DNA of 64,000 nucleotides from Bdellovibrionales bacterium. GTDB taxonomy: Bacteria > Myxococcota > XYA12-FULL-58-9 > SYDY01. The stretch's first letter is position 1. Every line of letters begins with the position of its first letter. Position numbers and translations under genes: made by a program. This document shows positions 52,826 through 62,407 of the stretch, in pieces. The notes under the pieces are model-generated. The model searched no databases. It saw only the letters and a list, made by a program, of their open reading frames with translations, and was not told the origin of the DNA. The DNA is taken from positions 1 through 64,000 of the forward strand of contig SYDY01000085.1 in assembly GCA_005801425.1 (NCBI GenBank). The letters are read 5' to 3'.

Positions 52826-54295
52826 TTATTCTGGGAGCTGATCCCCAATGATACATTTCGCACCCGCAAACAGCAGCTTTTGACGCTCGTCCAGGTGTTC
52901 TGCATTCACAAGGGTAATACCATGCATGTCAGCATCGATAAAAATCGTTTTACGTATTTTTTTGGCATCAAGGATCACGTTGTGCAATGTCGCGCCCGAA
53001 AAATCGGTGCCTGCCAGATCAACATCGCGAAGATCGGTGTTTGAAAAGTTTGCACCGACACAGCATGCATCGCGCAATGAACTTTTAAAGATGCGTGGTG
53101 ATGATTCGAGTGCGTCGCCTCTGTCGTATTCTGTTTCTACAGATCCAAATTGGGCATGGGAAACATCAACGCCACGGAGATTGCAGGACCCAAGGTTTGT
53201 TCCACGAAGTATGGAACCATGCATACACGTTGTTTCAAAATTAAGTCCGCGCACATCGGAACATGTGAAGTTTGCGAAACTCAGGTCGGATCCGTGAAAA
53301 TCGACTGCCTCGGTGGCCACTTTTTTTATGGGGTCATAGACGGCAAATTCTGTATTGCCACCGTCAAATCGGGCGTATTGCAAACGCGAATCTGTGAAGC
53401 GTGCTTGCATGATACAACTTCCACGAAAATCGCCATGATCCAACGCACCGTTCGGAAACTGCGCATCACGGAGATTGGAATCGGTCAATACAACCGCACT
53501 GGCGACGATCCCATCGGCATGTGCGCCGCACAATGTGCTGTGTGCCAGATCTGAATCCGAAACAATTGCTTTTTCCAGATGACTTTCAGGTGCGATGATG
53601 CCGCGCAAAAATAAACCTGCCAAAATCATTTCTTGAAGAGGTGCTTGAGGTGCAAAACGTGGGGGATGCAACATGTCGTTTTCTTCGCGCATTAACAATG
53701 GGCCATGCTTTTCTCTCTCGCGTCTTTGCGCATCATTGGCGCGATAGGCTTCCATGAATGACCGTGCGCTGGCCTTTTCAACGGGATTGCGTCTCTCGAT
53801 GGGCGGTGAAGTCAATGTTTTCCAATGTTGATTGATGGCTCCCAAATCGTAGGAAGACGTGGTGCTTTTGGTGCTTTGTCCTGCTGAAAAAAGAATACTG
53901 CTGGCCAAGGCACCTAACGTATAAGGCGTCATGTTGAAGGACATCCAGGCGTTTTTCTTTTGTGTGAAGAGTGCAATGCGCTCTTTGCTTGGAAACTTTT
54001 TGTGCTCTTCTGCATCAAGCTGTTCATTGACTGCTTTGAGCTGCTTGGCTTGCAGTTCAGCGAAGCCCTCTGCACATTGTTTTACATGCTCAGAAAAACG
54101 ACTATCGTGCCTCGCCTGTTGAATGGCTTTTGCGAGGGGTTCAAGCTTTTGCGCGGTTGAACCTCCTCTGCGTGGATCTAGTGTGTACGCATCGGCGACA
54201 AAGCCGACCAATGCTTCATGGGGTGGAAACGATGGCGCATCCAATCGGATAGAAGGGGTCACTTGGCCTGAAGTGACAGTGGTTTTGCTTGACAA
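52826..54295 (-). CDS. Pentapeptide-repeat protein
   Basis: The 489-residue protein has a helical N-terminal half (about 1-215, charged, with one weak hydrophobic stretch) and a C-terminal pentapeptide-repeat region from about 235 to 470. Repeats of the A(D/N)LxX type are visible, as in GSDLSFANFTCSDVRG, RGTNLGSCNLRGVDVS and NFSNTDLRDVDLAGTDFSG. These fold into a right-handed quadrilateral helix. It lies 12 bases downstream of the kinase-like gene, in one operon. Pentapeptide proteins with long helical leaders occur among Legionella-type effectors, but function here is unknown. Confidence 0.8.
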   Translation of the reverse strand: MSSKTTVTSGQVTPSIRLDAPSFPPHEALVGFVADAYTLDPRRGGSTAQKLEPLAKAIQQARHDSRFSEHVKQCAEGFAELQAKQLKAVNEQLDAEEHKKFPSKERIALFTQKKNAWMSFNMTPYTLGALASSILFSAGQSTKSTTSSYDLGAINQHWKTLTSPPIERRNPVEKASARSFMEAYRANDAQRREREKHGPLLMREENDMLHPPRFAPQAPLQEMILAGLFLRGIIAPESHLEKAIVSDSDLAHSTLCGAHADGIVASAVVLTDSNLRDAQFPNGALDHGDFRGSCIMQARFTDSRLQYARFDGGNTEFAVYDPIKKVATEAVDFHGSDLSFANFTCSDVRGLNFETTCMHGSILRGTNLGSCNLRGVDVSHAQFGSVETEYDRGDALESSPRIFKSSLRDACCVGANFSNTDLRDVDLAGTDFSGATLHNVILDAKKIRKTIFIDADMHGITLVNAEHLDERQKLLFAGAKCIIGDQLPE

Positions 54296-54307
54296 AAATC
54301 ACCTCGT

Positions 54308-56053
54308 TTATCGAAGAACGACGTATGTTTGAGATACTTCGTGGAATGAGTCGATGGGCGTGCTGTCATCCTTTTCGACGGCAGCCTTCAGTTGTTGCGT
54401 ATTTTCTTTTAAGCGCAGGACATAGGCTTGCATTTCTCCTGCCATATCGGGAAGCGATTGGGCAAGTTCAGCAATTTGGGCTTGCATGTGATGAACATTG
54501 GCATCGAGATCAATCTGTGAAATCGCTTGCTTGATGGCTGGATCCCACGTGGTACGCATTTGCGGCCAGCTGTCGCGTTTTGTGACCCAGGTTGGGCTTT
54601 TTTCAAGGGGGCCAAAGGCACCGCAACTGTTGGCATTGTCGATGGGGATGGCGATCAAATGTGTGCCATCTGGGCTTTTTGATACCAAAATATTTCCATC
54701 CTGCACATCGCCGGCTTGGGTCACAATATGGAATGCGGCCATGGCTTGTGCACTGCTTGTTTCGATGTGTTCTTCAATCCCGGGAAGATCGGCCACCGCA
54801 CCGACATTGGTTGCAAATGCCTGCAAGCTTCCCATTTCATTGGTACGTGTGGGCGACGTGGCCATGGCGATGCTTGGCACGTGAAGGGATGGAAAACACA
54901 GGGCGCCCCAATGTGCCGTTAATACTTCCAGAGCCGCTTCTTTCTTCGATGTGACTTCTTCAGGAAGTATGGGTTTAAAAACGCCCACGGGTTTTCCGTG
55001 TTTGTTTTTCATGATGGAGGAAGGATGGGCGCCGCGTTGTTCATTGGGGATTTCCTGCAGAGTACCTTGACGCCACGATTCAGAAAGCGACCTTGCATGA
55101 CCGGCCTGTTGTTGTGCTGTGGGGCTGGTACGCAAGGCAGCCGTGATATCTGTTAACGGTTTTGCTTGCAGGGCAGCATCAAGTGTCGTGATCGCAGCTT
55201 CGTAGGAGGCATTGATCTGAAGCAATTTGTCGCGAATAAATGCCGGCAATTTTGGATCTTGAAGCAGATCCGCAGGTGCGGGTGAGATCATCGCTTTTTG
55301 TATGTTGATGGCTTTATACAGGGCCATCTGTGCTTCAAATGAATCGCAAGCGAGCCATTGCTTGGCGAGGTCAGGTGCCTGTGCAATGGCAGTGATCGCG
55401 TTCTCAATACCAAGCACCATGCGTGGCGTGAGGTCATTCACTCCCGTGATCAAAGGCGTTTTAACTGGATTTGAATATGGGCCGTCAGGGTCGCGTGTAC
55501 CACGTCGTGCAAAATCTAAAATCTGATCCCAAAAAGATTGGTCGGAAATCTCCTTTTTTTTGTATGCTGTTTTAAGTGCTATCAACTCCTGCGGAGGTGT
55601 GAGGGGGCGTGTTGGAGAGGATGTCCGCGTGGTTGGCGCGCTTTGCGAGAGACCCGTTGGCGATATCACCGCGCTAGGTAGGCTGCCAACCAGGCTTGCT
55701 TCTGGCAAGAGACTTTTGTGTGCAGATGTCGCATGAGGTGCGAGGGCATGATCGCCGGGTGTTGGCCTCTGTACGTGGCTTAGCGTGGCCCCGCTGCGAA
55801 AGGCTTCGGGATGGTTCTGCTGAAGATCTGACAAGGCATTAGGGGCCATGGTGCTTAAGAAGGGCAGTATCTCAAAAATAGCACCAAGGCATTCGGCGGG
55901 AAACTGCCCTTGATTGGCGATTAAGAGGGCTTCTATCTGGCCGATCATATGCTTGGCTGCGGTGCTTTTTTGTTCGGTGCTTGTTGCGCCTGTATTGTCC
56001 AAATGGGCCGCAGTGGCTGTTCTGATGGCATCTGTAAATTGCGTGGTAATCAT
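54308..56053 (-). CDS. PI3/PI4-kinase-like protein
   Basis: The 581-residue protein has no signal peptide. Residues 1-330 are helical and linker-rich. The C-terminal part resembles the phosphatidylinositol 3-/4-kinase catalytic domain. It has an ATP-binding Lys (K360, in PVGVFKPILPEE), a GSLQAFA strand, the catalytic loop D449-V-Q-D-G-N454 (compare GDRHxxN) in QAGDVQDGNILV, and a metal-binding Asp in IPIDNANSCG (D472, compare the IDHG/DFG site). Bacterial relatives with this fold are lipid or protein kinases, several of them injected effectors. It is the first gene of an operon with the pentapeptide protein. The fold assignment is fairly good and the substrate is unknown. Confidence 0.62.
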   Translation of the reverse strand: MITTQFTDAIRTATAAHLDNTGATSTEQKSTAAKHMIGQIEALLIANQGQFPAECLGAIFEILPFLSTMAPNALSDLQQNHPEAFRSGATLSHVQRPTPGDHALAPHATSAHKSLLPEASLVGSLPSAVISPTGLSQSAPTTRTSSPTRPLTPPQELIALKTAYKKKEISDQSFWDQILDFARRGTRDPDGPYSNPVKTPLITGVNDLTPRMVLGIENAITAIAQAPDLAKQWLACDSFEAQMALYKAINIQKAMISPAPADLLQDPKLPAFIRDKLLQINASYEAAITTLDAALQAKPLTDITAALRTSPTAQQQAGHARSLSESWRQGTLQEIPNEQRGAHPSSIMKNKHGKPVGVFKPILPEEVTSKKEAALEVLTAHWGALCFPSLHVPSIAMATSPTRTNEMGSLQAFATNVGAVADLPGIEEHIETSSAQAMAAFHIVTQAGDVQDGNILVSKSPDGTHLIAIPIDNANSCGAFGPLEKSPTWVTKRDSWPQMRTTWDPAIKQAISQIDLDANVHHMQAQIAELAQSLPDMAGEMQAYVLRLKENTQQLKAAVEKDDSTPIDSFHEVSQTYVVLR

Positions 56054-56126
56054 ACATCTCTCGCTTGTGGTTCGTATCGTATTCTATCAGAACGCACGAC
56101 AAAAACTGGTGATTTCTCGTACTTGC

Positions 56127-57506
56127 TTACTTTTTTCGTAGAAGAAAATAGACCGCAAAACTCGCAAGCATGCCGGGAAGCACTTCGTACATTGCACCTG
56201 AAAGATGTAGGACCGTTCGCCACAGAAGCACCGTAATAAGTCCCGTGGCCGACGTGGCAAGGGCCAGCGTGCTTGTGAGCGGTGCGCCGAAACATTTCAA
56301 CACGACCAAGGGCCCGATGCTTGATGCCAAGATGGACCACGACAACACGACCATCGTGAAAACGTTGTCGCCATAGAGTGCAAAGGCAAGCACCACGCAT
56401 GCGACACACAAGGTGCTCATTTTGAGGGCTTTGATGCTGTGCGACCATTTCGGAACCAAGTCCTGCGTAATGGCAGCAGAGCACGATAAAATTTGTGAAT
56501 CGGCGGTGGACATGGTCGCCGCAAAAAGTCCGGCCAACGTAAATCCAATTAAGATATCAGGGAGTAAATGTTGGGCGAGGGTAGGGAGCGCAAGCTCGGG
56601 ATCAAAGTTCGAGATATTGGGCAATAGCGCGCGCGCACAAAGCCCAACCAAAACAGCGGAGATGACAAATAAAATGTACCAAAGAAAATAAATAAACCGC
56701 GCGGTGGGAACATCTTTTTCTGAACGCATGGTCATGAGTGACACCATGATATGGGGCTGACCAACAACACCTGCGCCTGCGGCCATCCAACCTAATGCAA
56801 ACAAGAGAAATCCAAACCACGAGTCTTTGGGATTGATGGATAAAAGCGCAGGATCGATGCCGTGAAGTGCACTGATTAAGCCAATGGGTCCACCGAGTTT
56901 CAGCATGGCCGCCGTCATGAGGCATCCCATCGAAAGAAGCATGACAAACGATTGTGTAACGTTGGTCCAAATGGAGGCTCGGATCCCACCGGAAAAACAA
57001 TAAATGGTGACGATGACAGCGCCCAATATTGCGCCTGCGGAGTCATCCCAACCAAAGAGTACATGCAAGGCTTTGCTGCCTGCTTTGAGTTGTGCGGCTG
57101 CATAGGTGCTTAAAAACAACACAGTGATCAGGGCGATCATGGCCGAGACTTTGCGTCCTTCTTTGAGGCCGTGTCCTAAAAAACTGCCAATGGTTTCGGT
57201 ATGCGTTTGCGCGGACTTGCGACGCAATGCCTGGGGAACACCCGATTTCCATGCAATGAATTCGCCGGTAACCCAGCCAATCATGATCCACATGGCCGAC
57301 ACACCAACGGTATATGTTTCACCAATGAGTCCAATGAACATAAACCCCGAGCTGTTGGTTGCGATGGCGGAAAGTGCAACAAACACAGGATGGATGTTGC
57401 GCGAGGCAAGCAAGTAATCGCTTGATGTGTTTTGTTTGACCCGTGAAGCGAGAGCGCCCACGACAACGAATGCGAGAAGAAATGCGATGAAACTGCCTGC
57501 GATCAT
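56127..57506 (-). CDS. Sodium:solute symporter family protein
   Basis: The 459-residue protein has about 13 hydrophobic segments of the SSS family (like PutP and PanF). The N-terminal AFVVVGALASRV...TSSDYLLASRNI is followed by SAIATNSSGFMFIG, the signature Na+-binding region of this family. The substrate could be proline, pantothenate or another small solute and cannot be told from sequence. No regulatory kinase domain is attached. Confidence 0.87.
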   Translation of the reverse strand: MIAGSFIAFLLAFVVVGALASRVKQNTSSDYLLASRNIHPVFVALSAIATNSSGFMFIGLIGETYTVGVSAMWIMIGWVTGEFIAWKSGVPQALRRKSAQTHTETIGSFLGHGLKEGRKVSAMIALITVLFLSTYAAAQLKAGSKALHVLFGWDDSAGAILGAVIVTIYCFSGGIRASIWTNVTQSFVMLLSMGCLMTAAMLKLGGPIGLISALHGIDPALLSINPKDSWFGFLLFALGWMAAGAGVVGQPHIMVSLMTMRSEKDVPTARFIYFLWYILFVISAVLVGLCARALLPNISNFDPELALPTLAQHLLPDILIGFTLAGLFAATMSTADSQILSCSAAITQDLVPKWSHSIKALKMSTLCVACVVLAFALYGDNVFTMVVLSWSILASSIGPLVVLKCFGAPLTSTLALATSATGLITVLLWRTVLHLSGAMYEVLPGMLASFAVYFLLRKK

Positions 57507-57546
57507 ACAACCAACCTAGGTGCGGGTTGTGTGGCAGTGTACCTGA

Positions 57547-57571
57547 TGTAGGGGCGGTTCGTGAACCGCCC
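57547..57571. repeat. Solo half-element TGTAGGGGCGGTTCGTGAAC...
   Basis: This is the left half of the composite palindromic element alone, with the intact palindrome GGGCGGTTCGTGAACCGCCC. It lies between the symporter and ilvC genes. Confidence 0.85.
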
Positions 57572-57590
57572 GTGTGATGTGTTGGAAAAA

Positions 57591-58637
57591 TTACTTCGCG
57601 CGTTCAGGACGAAATTCGCGAAGAATGCGTCCAGCTTCCCACATTTCTTGAGAGGCAATGGCGGCGAGTTCTTTTTCAAGACCGACGCGATAATCGGATT
57701 TTGAATTGGCCTCGATGGAGATGGCCGCTTCTTTGCCCGCTTTGACGTCGGCGTAGCACTGGGCGATCACAGGCTTGATGGCGGCCTTGAAACGCGGTGC
57801 CCAATCGAGTGCGCCACGTTGCGCCGTTGTTGAACAATTCGCATACATCCAATCCATGCCATTTTCGGCAACGAGTGGGTACAGGCTCTGCAACGCTTCT
57901 TCGATGGTTTCGTTGTAGGCTTCTGTTGGTGGATGGCCATTTTCGCGAAGCACTTCGTACTGCGCCAAAAACGCACCTTGCAACATGCCCATGAGCACGC
58001 AGCGTTCACCTGTCAGATCGCTGACCACTTCGTTTTTGAATGTGGTCTCAAACAGATGTCCAGAGCCAATGGCGATGCCAAGTGCGCGAACGCGATCAGC
58101 GGCATGGCCTGTGGCGTCTTGAAACACAGCGACGGACGCGTTGATACCGCGGCCTTCGAGGAAATGATTGCGCACGGTAAGGCCCGATCCTTTGGGCGCG
58201 CAGAGGACGACGTCAACATCTTTGGGCGGGACGATCCCTGTTTGGTCGTTGAAGACCACACCAAAGCCGTGGCTGAATACCAAGGCGTCGCCTTTTTTCA
58301 GTTTTGCTTTGAGTGTTGGCCAGTAGCCGATTTGTCCTGCATCTGAGAGCAAGAACAAAATGATGGTGCCTTTTTCGAGGGCTTCATCCATGGAGAAAAG
58401 ATTGACGCCTTCTTTCCATCCATCTTTGAGTGCGTGGTCGTAGCTTGGACCTTTGCGCAAGCCTACGATGACATTGAATCCCTGATCACGGAGATTCAAT
58501 CCTTGTCCGCGTCCTTGAGGCCCATACCCCAACACGGCGATGGTTTCTTTGGCAAAGCGTTCTTTTAATCCAGCAAGTGGATAATCGCTGCGCTCGTGGA
58601 TGGTTTCTGTGACACCACCGATGGTGATTGTTTTCAT
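57591..58637 (-). CDS. ilvC: Ketol-acid reductoisomerase (NADP+)
   Basis: IlvC isomerises and reduces acetolactate or acetohydroxybutyrate in branched-chain amino acid synthesis. The 348-residue protein is the short class I form. It has the Rossmann motif LGYGPQGRGQGLNLRDQG (an Arg where Ser/Met is common), the cofactor loop VGLRKGPSYDHA and the acid motif of the metal site in VVSDLTGERCVLMG. GAGGAG is a good ribosome binding site. No ilvBN or ilvD is adjacent. Confidence 0.93.
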   Translation of the reverse strand: MKTITIGGVTETIHERSDYPLAGLKERFAKETIAVLGYGPQGRGQGLNLRDQGFNVIVGLRKGPSYDHALKDGWKEGVNLFSMDEALEKGTIILFLLSDAGQIGYWPTLKAKLKKGDALVFSHGFGVVFNDQTGIVPPKDVDVVLCAPKGSGLTVRNHFLEGRGINASVAVFQDATGHAADRVRALGIAIGSGHLFETTFKNEVVSDLTGERCVLMGMLQGAFLAQYEVLRENGHPPTEAYNETIEEALQSLYPLVAENGMDWMYANCSTTAQRGALDWAPRFKAAIKPVIAQCYADVKAGKEAAISIEANSKSDYRVGLEKELAAIASQEMWEAGRILREFRPERAK

Positions 58638-58658
58638 GGGGTCTCCTCATAACACATG

Positions 58659-58682
58659 GTAGGGGCGGTTCGCGAACCGCCC
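58659..58682. repeat. Solo half-element upstream of ilvC
   Basis: GTAGGGGCGGTTCGCGAACC... forms a perfect palindrome (core GGGCGGTTCGCGAACCGCCC) 22 bases upstream of the ilvC start. On the plus strand it is followed by six T, so it also looks like a rho-independent terminator, but no plus-strand gene ends there. It may be part of the ilvC leader. Confidence 0.75.
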
Positions 58683-58825
58683 TTTTTTCGAAATCCCACG
58701 TTAACATGCCGTGCCACAAGCGGACAACGCTTGTGCCTCAAATACCCCATATTCCGACAGCTTTGTGTTATTTGCCATTAGGACGACATTAGCATACACC
58801 ACGACATCTCATTTGGGAGGTTTCT

Positions 58826-59527
58826 ATGTTCGGTAAAATTGGTACAGGCTTGATGGCCGTTTTCTGTGTAATGGTTGGAGGTTCGGTGAGTACCGCTGCG
58901 CCGATGCCCAATGTCTACACGAGCGGCAATCTTTGGAACATTACCTTTTACAACGATCCGGCGAGTGGCCATGCAGAATGGGCAACCCAAGCCATTTGCT
59001 TTTCGCCACCGACAACGGTGGGAACGAGTATTCAAGGTTTTTGGTTCTCGCTGTCATTTCCTGATTGGAACGGTCGTTATTACCAAGAAGGTGATGAAGT
59101 CCGTATGACCGGTGATTATGCCCAGGATGTGGGCCATGATCACATGGAGTTTCGCCATGACGAAACCGATGCCGCCAAAAGGGGCGAGGGGCATGGCACG
59201 TGGGACGAATGGCGTGAAGATGGCAAGTTTGGCAGTGTGATCGGTTGGGGAAATACGCGTTTGGCCCGTAAAGGTTACTGCTTCCCCCACGGATTCACTG
59301 CGACGAGCGCCGGCCTAGTGGGTGCTTTTGAGAGTACACTACCCCAGTTTTCGGGGCGGCTCGGTGCCCGTATGCAAAGGAACGGTCGCACAGAGGCCAC
59401 TTCGCCCAATGATAAACTCTCCGAGAGTCTGGACGTCCATGCGGAACGCAATCGTCAAACCATTGGGAGTTTCTTTGATATCTTTGTGGAGGTGACGCCA
59501 GCCGCCGCCGCTTCTGACGCTGAGTAA
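58826..59527 (+). CDS. Secreted protein of unknown function
   Basis: A signal peptide (KIGTGLMAVFCVMVGGSVSTAA) is cleaved near residue 25. The mature part (about 205 residues) is rich in aromatic and acidic residues, with a beta-type pattern (WNITFYNDPASGHAEWATQ..., GFWFSLSFPDWNG) and many His/Asp in the middle (GHDHMEFRHDETD) that might bind metal. No family is recognised. GGGAGG lies before the ATG. Confidence 0.65.
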   Translation: MFGKIGTGLMAVFCVMVGGSVSTAAPMPNVYTSGNLWNITFYNDPASGHAEWATQAICFSPPTTVGTSIQGFWFSLSFPDWNGRYYQEGDEVRMTGDYAQDVGHDHMEFRHDETDAAKRGEGHGTWDEWREDGKFGSVIGWGNTRLARKGYCFPHGFTATSAGLVGAFESTLPQFSGRLGARMQRNGRTEATSPNDKLSESLDVHAERNRQTIGSFFDIFVEVTPAAAASDAE

Positions 59528-59542
59528 TAATCAGCGGGCTTA

Positions 59543-60106
59543 TTATGCGCCTTGAATGCTGATGGTTTTGATATGAATCGGTTTGACGGGACGGTCTCCC
59601 GCGCCGGTTTTTGTGTTTGCAATGGCCAAAAGCACATCCATTCCTTGAATGACTTCGCCGAACACGGTGTGCTTGCCGTCAAGCCATGGGGTCGCTATTT
59701 CCGTGAGGAAAAACTGTGATCCGTTGGTGCCTGGGCCGGCATTGGCCATGGACAAAATGCCAGGCTTGTTGTGTTTGAGATGGGGTTTGCATTCGTCTTC
59801 AAAGCGATAGCCAGGGCCGCCCATGCCGGTGCCCATGGGATCACCACCTTGGAGCATGAAGTCTTTGATCACGCGGTGAAAGATCGTGTTGTCGTAAAGC
59901 GGGGTGGTCACTGTTTCGCCTTGGGGATTGGTCCAAGGCATTTTACCCGTGGCCAAGCCCACGAAGTTGCCGCAGGTCACAGGGCAATCGTCGGTGTGAA
60001 GTTTGACCGTGATATCGCCGAGATCCGTGTGGAATATGGCGGTCACTGGGGACCCTTTTGAAAACACTGGAAGACTGCTGCGGGGCATATCGCGATCATC
60101 ACGCAT
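59543..60106 (-). CDS. Cyclophilin-type peptidyl-prolyl isomerase
   Basis: The 187-residue protein has no signal peptide. It has the cyclophilin motifs [19 protein letters not shown] (catalytic Arg) and [10 protein letters not shown], so it catalyses cis-trans isomerisation of prolyl bonds, probably in the cytosol. The start at 60106 is set by AGGAG 9 bases upstream; the open frame upstream (to 60367) overlaps the divergent lipoprotein and is rejected. The short N-terminus before the domain (about 17 residues) is typical. Confidence 0.9.
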   Translation of the reverse strand: MRDDRDMPRSSLPVFSKGSPVTAIFHTDLGDITVKLHTDDCPVTCGNFVGLATGKMPWTNPQGETVTTPLYDNTIFHRVIKDFMLQGGDPMGTGMGGPGYRFEDECKPHLKHNKPGILSMANAGPGTNGSQFFLTEIATPWLDGKHTVFGEVIQGMDVLLAIANTKTGAGDRPVKPIHIKTISIQGA

Positions 60107-60177
60107 AGGGGTTCTCCTTGGTTGGAGAGCATTTACAGCATCTGCGCGGAAAATCCAACAGCGTATGGGATGGGTGG

Positions 60178-60183
60178 TACTAT
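60178..60183 (+). promoter_or_regulatory. -10 element of the beta-helix lipoprotein gene
   Basis: TACTAT ends 6 bases before the ATG at 60190. There is no ribosome binding site. Confidence 0.35.
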
Positions 60184-60189
60184 TCAAGC

Positions 60190-61674
60190 ATGCAAGTTGA
60201 CGTGAGAAGTTTGTTCGTTTGTTTATCTCTCGCCGTATGGGGTTATGCGTGTGGTAAAGGAACCGATGATCCCACCATCGACCCACGGGCTGCCACATGC
60301 AGTGACGGCATACAAAATGGCGACGAAACCAGCATGGACTGCGGAGGGGCATGCGGGGGACGCACAATCCCAGGGATCTTAAACATCACCAACGACACCG
60401 ATTTAGATTCGCTTGCGGATGTTTGCGGTGTCCAAGGCAGCCTATTTATTTTCGGAACCGATTTAACAACAGTAGAACTACCGCAATTGCTCACGGTGGG
60501 CGAAAGAATCAAAATAGAACAGAACGTCTCTATGAGTGCTATCGGTTTGCCTAAACTTGAAGTGGTTGGCAATGATATGGAGATAAGCAACAACGCAGCC
60601 CTGCTGGAAATCGTTTTGCCTGCGTTGAACACGCAAAACTATGGGATAGCGATCAAAAACAACGCCGAATTAACACGCATCACGTTCGCAGAACTTAGCA
60701 CGATTGGCGCAAACATCGACATCGAAAGTAATCCTCACTTAACGACCCTCATGCTAGATGAACTTGGTGTGATAGGTGAGGGTTTAAAGATCAGTGATAA
60801 TGCGGCATTAACCAGCGTCACGTTCCCCAAACTCAGCCTGGTGGGTGGGGATATGACCATCGAGAATAACGCTGCATTAATCACCGTCACGCTCGATCAA
60901 GTCAGCATGGTCGGCGAGGATCTATCCATCAGTCAAAACAATCAATTAACCACCGTGACGTTATCCGAACTCAGCACGGTCGCTTCCTTATTCATCACCT
61001 ATAACAAGATATTAACCACCGTGACGTTATCCGAACTGCGCACGGTCCCTTACTTATCCATCGAGGATAACGACCAATTACCCACCCTCGATCTCCCCAA
61101 AATCAGCATGGGAGGCGCGATATATATCGAGAGTAACAAGGCATTAACCACGCTCACGCTCCCTGTACTCAGTGAGGTCATCAGCATGACCATCGAATAC
61201 AACGACGAATTAACGACGCTCACGCTCCCTATGCTCCGCCAGGTCGGTGTGGGGGGACTGTCCATCTCTGGCACCGCATTAACGACGCTCACGCTCGACA
61301 AACTCAGCCAGGTCGACGGGGGCCTATCCATCGGCTCTAACGACGAATTAACGGCGCTCACGCTCGACAAACTCAGCCAGCTGGGTGGAGACTTAGACAT
61401 CAGAGAGAACGCCGCATTAACGACGATCGCGCTCCCAGCACTCACTGAGGTAGGTAGGAGTCTAGCCATCGTTTCCAACGGCGCATTAACCACGCTTACG
61501 TTAGAGTTACTCAGGAAAGTAGGCATTACCCTAGGCATTGTCTCGAACGCCGGATTGGACACGATCAGCCTCCCTGCACTCACCGAGGTAGGCGATGGCA
61601 TGTACATCCAAAATAACGCCAATGGATTAAGTTGCACGGGACCATACTTTGCAGCGAACACGTGCTCGCATTAA
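60190..61674 (+). CDS. Lipoprotein with L-domain-like/beta-helix repeats
   Basis: The 494-residue protein has a lipoprotein signal ending GYAC (about residue 19). A short Cys-containing segment ([20 protein letters not shown]) follows. From about residue 60 to 480 there are about 18 tandem repeats of about 23 residues with the pattern LTTLTLPxLSxVGxxLxIxxNxA, alternating strand and Asn ladder, as in receptor L-domain or LRR-like beta-helices. The repeats are also tandem repeats at the DNA level (60950-61600), with near-identical AACGACGCTCACGCTC stretches, so the copy number may vary. It is probably a surface-exposed binding protein. Confidence 0.82.
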   Translation: MQVDVRSLFVCLSLAVWGYACGKGTDDPTIDPRAATCSDGIQNGDETSMDCGGACGGRTIPGILNITNDTDLDSLADVCGVQGSLFIFGTDLTTVELPQLLTVGERIKIEQNVSMSAIGLPKLEVVGNDMEISNNAALLEIVLPALNTQNYGIAIKNNAELTRITFAELSTIGANIDIESNPHLTTLMLDELGVIGEGLKISDNAALTSVTFPKLSLVGGDMTIENNAALITVTLDQVSMVGEDLSISQNNQLTTVTLSELSTVASLFITYNKILTTVTLSELRTVPYLSIEDNDQLPTLDLPKISMGGAIYIESNKALTTLTLPVLSEVISMTIEYNDELTTLTLPMLRQVGVGGLSISGTALTTLTLDKLSQVDGGLSIGSNDELTALTLDKLSQLGGDLDIRENAALTTIALPALTEVGRSLAIVSNGALTTLTLELLRKVGITLGIVSNAGLDTISLPALTEVGDGMYIQNNANGLSCTGPYFAANTCSH

Positions 61675-61685
61675 TTAATAAGAGC

Positions 61686-62399
61686 CTAACTGCCTGCAGC
61701 CATGCATTCGCTGAGAAATCGCCGTATTTCAGAAAACATATCAGGATGGGTGTTCAATAGATGTTGGGCAAGTTCTAGTGTGATTTGTTTGCGAAGATCG
61801 TGGAATACCTTGATGTTGTTGCTGCGTACCGCGGAGTGCAGCACATCGCGTAGGATTTTGTCACGATGTTCGGGCGGTGCCGCAATCAGCAGGGCACGTA
61901 CACAGGTATGGCTTCCGGCTTGAATACCGACAACGGCCAGGTGCCGTATATCCACCTGGTGAAGGTTGCCATTGGCGTGCATTTTGAGCCACAAATGCTC
62001 AAACACACGTGGCGTATCCCCCCGCATGGCGTCTCTCAGGTCATCGGCAGAGGCACCATAGAGAGACCGACCCAGCAATACATCAATGGCGGGGCTGTCA
62101 TCATGTTGCGAGGCTGCCTCAATGACCCGCAAAAACTGCGTGCGGGTCCCATGGTTTTTTTTGAGATGGCCTAAGGCATCGTCGGTGTTGCCCTTTTCAG
62201 CCATGAGCATCGCCACACGTGTCGCATTTTCTCCCTTGGGAGCTGTAGGCCAAAGATAGTCCGCAGTGGCCATCGCAACGCCTGTGCCTCGTTTGGTGAA
62301 TGTATCCTGAAGGAAATGGCTTTTCGTGTCGTCATCAGCCTTTTTGGCCTGATCGCGTAAAACGGCAAAAGTCTTTGTTAGCTCAATACGACGTGGCAT
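61686..62399 (-). CDS. Unknown helical-repeat (ankyrin-like) protein
   Basis: The 237-residue cytosolic protein is all helical and reads as paired-helix repeats of about 30-35 residues (AIDVLLGRSLYGASADDLRDAM, HLAVVGIQAGSHTCVRALLIAAP, LHSAVRSNNIKVFHDLRKQI). The LHSAVRSNN and LAVVGIQAGSHTCVRALL helices resemble degenerate ankyrin repeats. There is no signal peptide. TACACT lies 8 bases before the ATG, as at ldcA and the tandem HExxH genes. Divergent with the RPKKTWREID gene. Confidence 0.55.
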   Translation of the reverse strand: MPRRIELTKTFAVLRDQAKKADDDTKSHFLQDTFTKRGTGVAMATADYLWPTAPKGENATRVAMLMAEKGNTDDALGHLKKNHGTRTQFLRVIEAASQHDDSPAIDVLLGRSLYGASADDLRDAMRGDTPRVFEHLWLKMHANGNLHQVDIRHLAVVGIQAGSHTCVRALLIAAPPEHRDKILRDVLHSAVRSNNIKVFHDLRKQITLELAQHLLNTHPDMFSEIRRFLSECMAAGS

Positions 62400-62407
62400 C
62401 TTCTGTT

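Noticed and set aside
58659-58687. Rho-independent terminator
   Set aside because: The stem plus T run reads on the plus strand, where no gene ends upstream; the sequence is a member of the interspersed palindrome family.
60950-61600. CRISPR array
   Set aside because: The repeats are in frame with a lipoprotein gene, and the spacers are also repeats; there is no unique-spacer pattern and no cas gene.
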